This document shows positions 36,640 through 49,900 of a DNA stretch of 64,000 nucleotides, one piece after another. The notes under the pieces are model-generated. The model did not search any database, was not told where the DNA came from, and saw nothing but the letters and a program-made list of their open reading frames with translations. Position 1 is the stretch's first letter. The number at the start of each line of letters is the position of its first letter. Made by a program: the position numbers and the translations under genes. The DNA is from Vanilla planifolia (lineage: Eukaryota > Streptophyta > Magnoliopsida > Asparagales > Orchidaceae). Location: positions 69,501-133,500 of the forward strand of contig JAIUJO010000298.1 in the NCBI GenBank assembly GCA_023846275.1, in the 5' to 3' direction.

Positions 36640-39600
36640 ACTACATGTTTAGAGGAAGCTTGGAAGTGGTAGTGTTCCATGTTACATTGGGGTAATATTG
36701 GAGATCACAACATGAGATTCTTTCAGATTTTGGCTACTTTTACATATAGTAGAAATTATATTCATCCACTTAAAAATGATAGAGGGGAATTGGTAGCTTC
36801 CTCAATTGAAATTAAAGAAATAATCATGCAATACTTCAATAAGAAGTTGAGTAGCTTTGGGTAATATTTTTCTTTACAACCTTTCCAGCCTTATAGAGCT
36901 ATCAATAATGTGTATCACATCAATAAGTGATGCTAAGGGTAGGATTGATTTATCATTATTAAAAGAAATAAAGCACCAAGCATGGATGACATCTCTATCA
37001 AGTTTGTGCTTAGGTAATAAAATGTTACTTAGAGAAATATTATCATAGTTGTGAAACAAATTTTTAATGATAGATGTATGCCTACAAAAAAAATGTTGGT
37101 TATTCTTATTCCATAGTTTTAGGATTCTTAATAACCTAAATAATTTAAACTCGTAAGTCTTTGCAATGTGATATACAAAATTATAACTAACATTATGTTG
37201 GGTAAATTATAGATGCTCCTTTTGAATATTATTGTAAGAGAACAAATTGCTTTTGCGCTAATTAAGTTATATTTGACAAAACATTTTTGACATAATAGAT
37301 GGTAGCCTGTATGGACTCATCTACATCAAAAGAAGGGCTCAAAAGTCTTAAGTTGGACATGGACGAAGGTTATAATAAGGTCAATTGATAGTATGCCTAA
37401 TATATTTAAGCATTTGTGATTTTACAATATTTGGAGTACTAGATTGAGGCTTGTATCAGTACACCAAGATTTTGGATTATGCTAAATGTGATTCACTTTT
37501 CATGGGTTGAAGTTAAGAGAGGTGCTATTTAGGGGTTTCCATTGTCACCATAACACTTTGCTATTGTATATGAATATCTCTCTTCGCTTATTCTGCTGCA
37601 GGTGGAACTTACTATCATAGTTGGCATCCAAAGTGGCCCTTCTTCACCTATGGTTTCTCACTTTCTTTATGCTGTTGTTGTTTTGATCTATGTTGTAACT
37701 ACCTGTGCTGTAGTAAGGACCTTTAAGGATATTATGAAATGGTATGGACCACATTTAGACCAGGTGGTCAATTTTAACAAATCCAAAGTATTGTTTTGCA
37801 AGAGAATCATATGCATGTATAAAAAGATGTTTTTAAGGAAGTTGCATAAGTCCTAAGGGCTTAATTGAAATATTTAGGCATTATTATTGTAGCAACTAAG
37901 TCACAATAAAAGGCTTCAAATTTCATATTGATTAAGTTGAAAATTGCATTGCTAAATAGAGGATCAGTGCTCTATTTATGATGAGGCATATTTTCATGAT
38001 CAACTTGATGCTTACTAATATTCTTGAATATTAGTTAGCCCATTCTTTAATTCGAAGGTGCATTGTTGTTGTGTTACAAAAATTGATATGCAGGTTCTTG
38101 TTTAGTGGCTTTAATGTACATAATTCTATACATAATATAAGCTAAATTCTAGTTACTCTTCCTATGAAGTGTGGTGGCCGTGTAATTCTTCGCTTATTTA
38201 CATGGCATGTAGCTATGACTACAAAGTATTGAAGGTGAGTTATGGCTTGGGAAGAAGGTTTATTGGTTCAGGTCTTTAGGTACAAATATTGTATGGCAAA
38301 TGCTAATTTTTTATGCCATGTAAGGATTCACATATGTGTAAGCTACTTTTGTAGTGTTGTGCCTTGGACAAATAAAAATTTGTTTTGGCAAATTGCTAAA
38401 GGCTATCAGGTTTCTTTCATGTCAAATAATTGGCTTGTCTTTCTTTTAGCTGTGTTAAGGCCAACTTATATCAATATGGACATCAAACAACCAATTCACA
38501 TTTTAGAACATTTAAGCAGATGATGTTTGTGACAAAGTTATGATACAAAATCTATTTGCATCAACTTTGGTTTCAAATACTATGCACTCCTCTTGGGAAA
38601 AATCAAATGCAAGGGATATGCTATGTTTCAATCATAATGAATAAATAATGCTATATTCAAAATCTATATAGAACAACATGTATAGTAGCCAAAATTCAAT
38701 GTTAGATGATGTCGTGTAGATCTAGAATTTGAAACTGCAGCCTTGGGTGAATGTGTTTCTGTGGAAATTGAAGATATTATGTATTTCTTTTGGTAATGCC
38801 ATAAAGTGAAAGAATTTTTGGTGAGTAACTTCATAATTACAATTTTTTGTGCTATAGGGAATAATGACATGAATTTTAGACAATTAATTGTTCAATTTTG
38901 TTTGATGGAGATTAATATTTAAGCTTTTAGTGCATCATAAGCAATTTAGTTTACTATTATAGCATTGTATCAACTTTCGATTAATAGAATCTCCAAGCAC
39001 ATGTGGGTTAGATTTTTGGCCTTTCTACTCTTCAAAGAAGAATTCATTTTGATGCTTTTGCTAATACTACATGTTCTATTCATCCTAACCCATCTAATGG
39101 GAGTTCCTATAGCTTTTAGGGGCTTTTTCTAACCTCTAATGGACTCATCCTCTACCAAAGTGCATTAAGCGTAATTATAATGTTGTAATGAAAGAGAATC
39201 TTAATACTATATTGAGCATAATTATTCAAGGTCACTTGGGAGAATTGATTACTAATGATTGCACAATGTGGATTTTAAGAGTAGCCTTAACCATGGAAGC
39301 TATTGCTATTTTTGAAGCCATGGAGCTCCTTAAAGCTCTATTTCATAATATTCATGATGCAAAAAAAATCTCATTCTGTAATAGCCATTGCTAAAGTAAG
39401 TCAGATACTGGCATATACCTGTTGTGGGATTAATTATCAATTTGTTATTAATTTTGTGAAGCATATGCGATCCTTCAAACTTTCCCACATATTATGTCAA
39501 GGTACTATGTAGCTAATTGGGTTGTGCATCAAGCACCTTTTTTAATTTTGCAAGCGATTGAGGAATGCCTATTCCTAAATAGCTTATGTGTTGTCGCTGC

Positions 39601-39690
39601 CTTTTACTTTGTGTATGGACCTCCATATATAGAGTACGTTGTAGGTATTAACCATTTTGTATCAAGAAACACAAAGAGGGTAGTACAATG
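36640..39690 (+). mobile_element. LINE (plant L1 type with RNase H), copy C2
   Basis: It starts between the endonuclease and RT: WGNIGDHNMRFF (about 36,690, matching WLKEGDRNTKFF), NYIHPLKNDRGELVASSIEI, and KAPSMDD (about 36,970, matching KAPGPDG). RT motifs follow: VIYKIITNIMLGKL (about 37,170) and HFLYAVVVLIY (active site at 37,668-37,679 reads YAVV instead of YADD). The connection region (38,240-38,520, with RPTYINMDIKQP) and RNase H (39,150-39,545, with LTMEAIAIFEAMELLKALF) complete it. It begins almost immediately after C1 ends. Stops and frameshifts are common throughout. Confidence 0.85.
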
Positions 39691-39699
39691 TATGCATTA

Positions 39700-42600
39700 A
39701 AAGATTATATTAACTGTTGGATAGCTTGGGACCAAATTAAAGAATTAGCAAAGCTCAACATTTTAATGACTTATGCAGAAGTAGAAAAAAGGAGAAAAAA
39801 GCTTCAATAGTGGGTAAGCTTAATATGAGTTCTCCAACTTCATTCATGATCTTGGTCTAATTGACTTGAGATTTATTGAGAATAGGTAACCTAATGTAAT
39901 AATAAGGTGTGAATTGCAAACATATATGAAAAACTAGATAAAGCTTTCATTAATAGTAAAGGTATGCAAGCTTTCTTGAGTACTACGACAAGTATCGACT
40001 AGGACCACTGCCCTCTAATTATTATGTTTAGATAATTGTCATTTAATAAAATTGATAAGAGAACCCAATTTGTAAACATATGGCTATCATTTGCATATTC
40101 AACTAATATAACGTTGGTAACATGGAAAAGGACATTTAGAAGAAACCCTATGGATGGTCTATTTGACAAAGCATTGTCAGCATTAAACAAATGAAGAGTA
40201 GCTGAGCTAGGCAATATTATTAATTGGCCTCATGAGTTGGAATAGAAGATGCAAGAGCTCTAACTAAAGGAATATGATAATGAATTAACAAAGCTAGAAA
40301 TTGATCTTTTAGCATAATTTATTACTTCCTACCACAAGGCAATGAGTTTAGATGAATCGTGGTGGAGGTAACGTGCCAAGCTTTAATCAGCTGACCTGGG
40401 GGATCAAAACACTCATTTCTTTTAAGAAGTAGCTCCTACATAAAAAGCAATTATATACATCATCTTAAAAATGGTAGTGTGGAATCGATAGCTTCCCCAA
40501 CTAAGATTAAAAACATTCTAATTTAGTTCTTAGAAAGAAGTGGTATTGATTTGGGTAATATGAACCTCCTTGGCCTATTCAGCATGTCAATAGTGAGTAA
40601 GAAACTATTGTAATGGCTCCAATCAAAGGTTATCAAATAAAATTTTTTTTTGTTTCTATCAAAAGAAATAAATCCTCTGGTCTGGATGACATCTTTGTTA
40701 TGTTTGTGTTTGCTTATTGGAACATTACTTCAGCAAATGTTGTCATTATTGTGAAATAATTCTTTAAAAATAAATGTATGCCCGAACGACTAAAAGTCAC
40801 AATGATCATTGTCATTCCTAAAGTTTAAGGTGATCTAAAACCTAAATAGTTCTGGCCCATTAGACTTTGGAATATGATCTACAAAGTTGTGACCAACCTT
40901 TTGTTGGGTGGACTAAAAATGGTGCTTCCCGATGTTATTACTAAGGAACAAGTTTCTTTTGCACTTGGTCATGCTATATCAAATAATATATTTTTGACAT
41001 AGGAAATAGCTACTCTTATGAACTTCCCTCCATAAAAGAGGGTTTCATGGCACTAAAGTTAGACAAGGACAAAGATTATATGGTCAACTAAAAATTTATG
41101 TTACATATGTTAAAGCTATTTATAATTCCTAAATTTTTGGTGTAAATAAACTGAGGCTTACATCATTAGTCCAAGATTTGAGATATGGTTAATGGTACCC
41201 ATCCTTATTGGGTTGAAGCTACCAGGAGTCTTAAGCAAGGTTGCTCATTATCACAATACCTTTTTGCCATTGTGTCAAAATATCTCTCTTAGCTTATTCA
41301 ATATTTGGTTGTGCAAGATTTCTAATGGAGATTAAGATTGCCCTTCGTCCCATATGATTATACATTATCTATATGCTGATAATGTCATGATTTATGCACT
41401 AACAATATGTGCCATAGTGAGGATTATTTGGGACATTGTGTAGTATAGGAAATAATCTACCTAGGTAGTAAATCTTAACAAATCCAGAGTATTATTTAGC
41501 AATAAGATTAAACCCAAGTGAAGGAAGATGATATTAAAACAATTACATATAAGTTATGCTATTCATTTAAAATATTTAGGCATCCCTATTTTAATAATTG
41601 GCCCTAAAAAATAGAGACTTTAAATCTATTATTATCAACTTAAAAAAGCTGGGTGTAAAGATGGATGATAAGTCACTATTGATGACATAGCATATTGTCA
41701 TGATCAACTTGGTTTTAGCTACTATTCCTATTTATTAAATAGATCATTTCTTAATTTTGAGTGGTATTACTACTAAGGGTGATAAATTGATGTGTTGGTA
41801 CATGTGGAGAAATCTAATGTTATCAACACAATACATTATGCTTGCTATGAATTACTAATTTTTCCCAACCTGCGTGCAGGGCTTCAAGTTCATAGTTTAT
41901 CAACTTGGTAGGTACCATTGATTACTAAACATTATAAGTGTGATATCTTAGACATCCACATCCAAGTATTTTGTGACAAAAATAGTTTCTATGAGCCATG
42001 TGGTGCAACACTTGTGGGCAAGTTAATCAATATTATGGAACCTTAGACCATTGACAACGTAGTTTGATAGATTATAGAGTATAATTCAATTTAATTCTTG
42101 TAAAATAATTGGCTTCACATCATCCTTATTGCTTTGTGGCCTACATATATTAACTTGGAAGTGGACCATCCAGCAGATGTAGTGGGGCTAATTAAAGAGC
42201 ATGGTTTGTGGGATCTCGATAACATACGAAATTTTTTTGCACCACATTTCATATTTTGGATTTTGAATTCCCCCGAGGTCAAAATAAATAAAATAAAATG
42301 TGTTGTACTTCAAACAAAGTGAGCAAATGGTATTGGAATAGAAAATCATTAATAGTTGCATGCATACGGTCGAAACCTTAATAAGAGAGGAACCTACATA
42401 AGTTTAGAAAATGAAGCTATAACCTCAAGTGAGTGTCTTTTGTATGGAGAATACACTTAAATTTAGTTCTTACTTGCTATTTGATATGAGCAAGAGGGAT
42501 TGAGGCATTGTTCTACTTTGCATGGGGATGAAATGTGATAGAGGATGTGCAACAAAGCTTATGGGAATGTCATACGACAATGGCATTTTGATCCATCGGC

Positions 42601-42970
42601 TTCGTCAATGCTAATCTTGTGCTGGGAAGAGTAAGCAACAAGGATTTTAATTCTTTAAATTAGCTTTTTGGCTGGATGATAGGGAGTATATGGTTCATAA
42701 TTACTTCTAATTAAATTAAAAGTACTAGTTAGTCATTACATCACCTTTGTCTTAGTAAAAATTTGAAAGCACATGCAAACATTATGCTCAATTGTGTTGC
42801 ACTCCAAAGCATTATTCCATTTTCTACAATGCTTGTTCCATTTCTCCTATCCCATCTAGTGAGAGTTCAAGTGGACCTTGGAGGCTATTTGTTACCCTCT
42901 TATTTGACTCCTTCAATTGGTTGGGCAAGTTTCGATTGCGATGCAATTATGCAAGTTAATCTAAATGTTG
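39700..42970 (+). mobile_element. LINE (plant L1 type with RNase H), copy D, most complete
   Basis: It contains the end of the endonuclease (DHCPL at 40,003, then FVNIWLSFAYSTNI), the WWR...GDQNTHFF linker (about 40,365-40,420), SSGLDD (about 40,680), an RT start (MIIVIPKV at 40,805, IRLWNMIYKVVTNLL, QVSFALGHAISNNIF), MALKLDKDKDY (about 41,045), SLKQGCSLSQYLFAIVSKYL (about 41,230) and the active-site block HYLYADNVMIY, where YADN (41,372-41,383) replaces YADD. The connection region follows (WPTYINLEVDHPADVVGLI, about 42,135). RNase H is cut short after GWASFDCDA and LNVGIVW, where the satellite array begins. It is degenerate, with stops and frameshifts, and is not functional. Confidence 0.88.
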
Positions 42971-45900
42971 GAATTGTATGGTAAAGCTAAATTGCATGAT
43001 ATTGTATAGTTTAGTTGTAACATCCATGATCACCAAATTAGGTATTAATAAAAATACTTATAAAATATATAAGTTTTTTTGAAAATAAAATATTTTAAAA
43101 ATGTAAAATCAAATATTTAATTGAATAGAGCTCACTAAGATGAGTAAAAAAATATTTTTCATCTTGATAGGAACATATTTTAAATAATTTCAAATTTTTT
43201 AACAATGTTACCATAAATAATAAAAAAATTATTATTTTAATAATTAACAAATATATCTACTAAAGCAACAATATGAAAAATTAAAGCAATGCAACAAAAC
43301 AAATAAAAAAAATTAAATTTTACATAAATGATACATAGAGTTTAAAAATAGTATAATAAAATTAAAGCAAAAAAATTTTAGGAAATGAGATACTTTATTG
43401 AATAAAGTTGCATTCCATCATTCTAAGAAGATTATGCATGACATCCTCATTGGTCAAATCATGTACAAAAGGATAAGCCTTATAATAATGCTAAATCATA
43501 TAAAATAAAATATTTAAAAAAATATCAAAATAATATTAAATTAGATAGAGCCTATGAACTCAATAATAATAACATTTGTATATCTCTATTTTTACCTCAT
43601 TTGGAATTATTAAGAATTCAAAATTAGTTAAATATAAATAAAAACAATTTATTATTTTCATATTTAGTAAATATATATTAATGCTTAAATGAGATCAAAT
43701 GAAGCAATAGAATATTACGAAACAAAATTGATTAAAAGGTTACACTAGAGGAGAATTAAAGTTTCATAGTATTATAACAAAATCAAAGAAAAGTTTTTAA
43801 GAAATGAGATAAACATTTTACGTTTAATTCCATGATACTAAAGAGATCGAGTGTAACAACCTCGACAGTAAAATTAGGTAGTAGTTGAAATGTCACATAA
43901 AGAATGCCAAAACATTAGAAAATAAAACATTTACAAAACAAAGAGAACAACTAATTAGATGAAGCTCGTCAAAATGAGTTTGACAATGCTTATTTCATTT
44001 TGATCAAACATTTTTTTCTTTAACAAAAATTTAAAGGTTAAATAAGTGCATGTAGTGGTAAAATACTATGTTAACACTAAGTAAACATATAATAAAGAAA
44101 AAATATGATAACTTAAAGCAATATAATTTATGAAAATGAAGGCAATGTAAAGGACACGTGGGAGAAGAATTATGGTTTCAAGGTAACATAAATAAATCAT
44201 AGAAAAACATTATAGAAATATGACAAATTATACTTGAAAGATCTACTCAAAGATACTATGGAGATCGAGTGTAACATACTTGAACATATAAATTTGTCAA
44301 TAATTGAAATATCTTATAAATCATACACAATTTTTATATATTTTATTTAAAAAAAATGTAAGATTGTATTTTTAATTGAATAGAGCTAATCAAAATGAGT
44401 CAAAAACATTTCTTTCATTTTGATTAGACATCATTCTAAACTACTATGAATTATGAAAAGCAATATGCATAAATGATTAAATAAATATTCAAATTGGAAT
44501 GAGATAAATTAAAATAATATAATATAATTAAATACAACACTCGTAAAGGTCAAACAAAATGAGATTTAGTGTTACATGATGATACAACTCTTGAAAAGTA
44601 AAAAATTTGAAAAAAATGAGTTAAATTGCAAGGTAAAGTTGCATTCTGAGATATTAAAGAGATTGATTATAATACTTTTTATCATGAACTAAATTACAAA
44701 AGAAAATACAAGAAAAACATGTAAAAAATTTAATTGAAAAATAAAATGAATTTTTTATTCGATAGGGCAAGTCAAGATGAGTCTAACTACATTTCTTTTG
44801 TATTAATCAAAGGTTAGTTTAAGTTTCTACTAATTATTGAAATAAATCAACATAAATAATGATATATTATTATCTTAATATTAATAAAATATTTTTAAAG
44901 CTAAAATATGATAAATTGTGATAATTTAGTAAAATAAAACAAAGCATTATAAAGTTCATGTTAGAGGAGATTTAGAGTTAAAAAGTAATATAGTTATATC
45001 AAAACAACACATTTGAAAAATTGAGATAAAGTATATGGGAAAGCTTAATTCCAAGATACTATGTAAAATTATAATAATGCTTATGTGAAAACTTTATTCC
45101 AAGGTACTATGTAGACCGAGTGCAACAAATTTAATTGTTAAACTAGATTTGAATCTAAATATCTGAAGAAGAGTGCCTAAGGTCATCAAAATAAAGTAGT
45201 TAAAAAATATTAAATAGAAAATTTTATTCAATAGGTATCATTGAGATGGATCCAATGATGTTTATTTAGTCTCAATCAAATCTCATTATGACTTCTTGTA
45301 GATTACAAAAATAAATAATAAAAATAAAAATTAAATTATCATTTTAATATTAATTAAGAAATATTAAAGTTGAAATTAGATAATGGAAAGTAATGAAATA
45401 TAAACAAATGAATCACATGTAAATGTCGTGCAAGAGGATATTCATAGTTACAATGCAATATATCAAATGAATGAGAAAATTTTGTAAAAAAAGAAAATTT
45501 GTCCAGTGAAGTTGCCCTCTAAGGTACTAACGAGAACAGGTGTAACATCCTCAATGATGAAGTTAACTACGAGTCTGAATATCATATAAAGCAAGCAATA
45601 AATATAATAAAAATTATATAAAAATAATAATGTGAATATTTAATGGTATAGAGCATGTTGAGATAAGTATAATTAAGTTTGTTTCATCTTGATCAAAACT
45701 ACTTTTGAGAAAATACAAAGTACAAAAATAAATAAGCATTAATAATAATATATTATCATCTTAATAATAGCAAAATACATATTGAAGCTAAAATTAGATG
45801 AATTAAAGTAATGTAGCACAACTAATAAAAGTGATTGAATGGTCACGTGAGAGTAGATGTTGGGTTAATGAATAATACAACCAAATAAAAAAAAAATGTA

Positions 45901-46888
45901 GGAAGTGGATAAATATTATATGAAAATTATAGCAAAAGATTCTATAAAGATCAACTATCACATCATCGACCATCACATCTTGTATAATTAAAAATGACTT
46001 GTAAAGCATGTAAATGCCTTTGAAAATAAAATTTTTAAAATATTACAAATTAAATTTTATTTAAGTGGAACTCATCAGGATGATAGATTCAAAATGTTAA
46101 AAAACATAAAGCTTAATTAATTATTATTTTAGTGTTATATAAATATATGTTAAAGCTAAAGTAATATAAATTGAAATAATGTAATACAATTATAACAAAG
46201 CAATGTAAAGGTTACATTAGAGAAGATTTACATTTTTATAGTAACATAAAAAAATCAAAGTAAATAATTTGAAGAATTTAGATTAATTTTATGCGAGAAT
46301 TTAATCCCAAGGTGATTAGGGTGTCGAGTGTAACATTCTCAAACATCAAATTCGATATGAAACAAAATTCCTTGTAAGGTGTGCCAAAATTCTAGAAAAT
46401 AAATGATTTAAAGATAAAAAGAGAATGCTTAATTATATGGTGCCCAGCTAGTTGAGTTCAATGACATTTGTTTTGTCTTTGTTAGACCTCATATTTTATT
46501 ACAAAGAAATATCGAAGAAAGCATAAATAATGGTAAACTATTATTTTATTATTATATAAATAATTATTAAATATAAAACTTATCCATATTAAAGCAATAT
46601 AATATACACAAATCAATAACATAGAAAGGCAACATGAGAGTTGAAGTTTATCAAAACATTTCATTCAAATATACTCAAGAGAATGAGTGTAACATACATG
46701 GTTATTAAATGAGGTATGAATTATAATATTTTAAAATTATTAATATTAACATTTAATTTTATAGGGCTCCTTTAGATGACTATAGTGACCTTTATTCCTT
46801 TCGATTATTCCTTATTTTAAACTATTGCAAAATCAAAAAGCAACTAAAAAAATTATAATATTTAATGTTTTTTTAATGTTTTTTAATG

Positions 46889-46892
<4 letters not shown>

Positions 46893-46969
<77 letters not shown>

Positions 46970-46980
46970 GAGAGAGAGAG
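46893..46980. repeat. (TA)n-(AG)n microsatellite inside the satellite array
   Basis: About 36 perfect TA steps (46,893-46,965) run into an AG run. They are preceded by three TTTTTTAATG-type decamers. A perfect run this long is young compared with the diverged satellite around it. Confidence 0.95.
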
Positions 46981-49900
46981 CGAAGCTCAAGTAATATAAT
47001 ATACTAAAACTAAAGCAATGTTGAGGCCCTATGTGGGATATTTAGATTAAAAATGTAGTATATGAAAATCTATGTGAAAGCTTGAAAAAATGATATAAAA
47101 TGTATAGTAAAGTTATAGTTCATGATAGTGAGGATGTCAGTGTGACATACTTAACAATCAAATCATATATGAATGAAATAAGTTTGGTAAAATTTACAAA
47201 ACTCCTTAAAAAATATTTAAAAAATGAAAAAAATAAATCACTTCATAATGCTACAAAAATGGGTCCAATGAGTTTTGTTGTTTCATGATCGAACCAAGTC
47301 TAGAAAACTTAACACGACAAAATTAAATAAGGAAAAATCATAAAATATAATAATTTTAAGATAAAGGAATATCTATTGAAGGTGAAATGAGATATATTGA
47401 AAAAAGACAATATAACCAAATCAAAGTAATGTAAATATCACATGGTAAAAAGTTTAGATTTATATTGTGATATAAAAAAAATCAAAGCGATACATTTGAA
47501 GAAATGATATAAACTTTATGTGAATGTTGCATTCCATGATACAATGGAGACTGTGTATAGTATTCTTAACCATTAATTTAGATATGAATAAAATGTCTCT
47601 TCAAGCATGCTAAAAGAATGTTAAAAATAATTAAAACTATAAAAATGAATATTTAATTACATAGAGGTCACCGACTTGACTAGAATAATGATTGTTTTGC
47701 CTAAGTAGGACCTTTTTTGGAATTATGATGAATTACAAAATTAAAAAATTATAGAAAATATTATTATAACGTTAAATAAATATACATATGAAAGTCCAAA
47801 TGAGATAATTTAAATCATTATAATATAACCACAAAAATTTGATGTGATGTCATATGAAAAGAGAATTAGAGTTACAATATAATGTAACCAAATCAAAGTG
47901 AAACATTTATAGAAATGACATAAATTAAACAAAATGTTGCATTAGAAGATAGAAAATAGATCAAGTGCAACATCCTTTTAATCATCAAATTTTGTATGAA
48001 TCAAAATGTTTCATAAAGCCTACCAAACCTTTTGAAAATAAAATATTTAAACTTATGAAAATGGTTATTTAAACTAGTTTTAATTTTATTTCATAAGGAT
48101 CATACCTCAATTATAATAAATATTATTATTTAAATAACATGACAATATATTTTGAAATTGAAATTAGATAAATTCAAGTATTCAAATATAACTAAGTAAA
48201 AGAAAAAAATTGAAAAACTAGATAAAATATATGGGAAACATGCATTCCGTGACACCAAGTAGATTGTGTGTAACATCCTAGTTCATCAAATAATTATGAG
48301 TCAAAATTACCTGTAAAACATGCCAAACTCCTAGAAAATAAGATATTCAAAAATACAAAAATGTTATTGATGGAGCTCCTTGATATGAGTTTGATAATGT
48401 TTTCTTCTTTTTCATTTAACCTCATTGGAATTACTATGAATTACAAACTTAAATATGAATAAATAAAAAATAATATTTTAAAAATAAGAAAAAAGAATAT
48501 TAAATTTTAAATATTATTTCTCAAAATAATATAATTAACCAATTCAATACAATGTAAAGGTCATGTAAAAGGAGAATTATTAATTCATTATAATATAAAA
48601 AAATTTAAGAGAAAAATTTTAAGAAATATGATACATTTTATGAGAAAGTTGCATTCCATGATATAAAGGATGTCTAGTAGAACTTTCTCGATCAACAAAT
48701 CAAGTATGATTTGAATTATTTCATAAAGCTAACCAAAATCTTATAAAATATTTTTTAAAATATAAAAAATAATATTTAATTTGATTGAGCCCATTTTGAT
48801 GAGTGCAAGAGCATTTGTTACATCCAATCAAACAACATTAAGCATTACTACAAAAAACAAAATTAAATAATCATAAATATTAATAAATTGTTATTTGAAT
48901 AATATATTCGTATACATTAAATCTAAATTGAGGTAAATTAAAGCTATATAATATAACAAAATCAAAGTTATTTAAATATCAAACAATTGGATATTTAGAC
49001 TATCATAATAATATAACCAAATTGAAATGAAAAATTTAATGAAATTGAATAAAATGTAAAAGAAAGTTGAATCCAACATACTAAAAAGATCGAGTGTAAT
49101 ATTTTTATAATCAAATAAGATACAAATCAAAAAGCATTTGAAGTCATTTCAAAACACTTGAATATAAATCATTTAAAAATATTAAAATTAATGCTTACTT
49201 TAATGGAGCTTTTTAACACATTCAACAAAACTTGCTTCATCTCGACTAGACCTCAGTTAGAAGTTTTATGAATTACATAATTGGATAAGATAAATAACAA
49301 TAAAATATTATTTTAATTTTAAGTAATTAAAAAATTAATTGGAAATTAGATAAAATGAAGCAAGTATGACAACCAATTTAGAGAATTATAAAGGCCACAT
49401 AAGAGAAGATTTAGAGTTACATATTAGTATAACAAAATTTGAACAAAAAACTTAAAGAGATTAGTTAAATTGTCAGGAATGTTGGACTCCAAGGTACTAA
49501 GGTGATTGAGTGTAACATCTTTGATCTTCAAATAAGGTACAAATTAAAACAAATTATAAAACTTCTGAGAATCTTAAAGAAATAAATATTTAATTGGATG
49601 GAGCTCTTGAAGATGAGTTTAACAAGTTTGTTTAATCTCTATCAAATCACATTTGGAATTTTTTAATATTACAAAAATTTAAAAAGCATAAATAATAAAT
49701 AAATTATTATTTTAATATTAAGTATTTATATATCAAAATTTGAATGAGATAAATTAAAATAATATATTATAACCAAAACAAATAAATGTAATGGTCACAC
49801 AAGCAAAGAATTGTGGTTTCATAGTAATATAGCTAACTAAAGGAGAAATTTGATTAAATTACAAAAATTGTACTAAAAAGCTACATTCAATAATAAGAGT

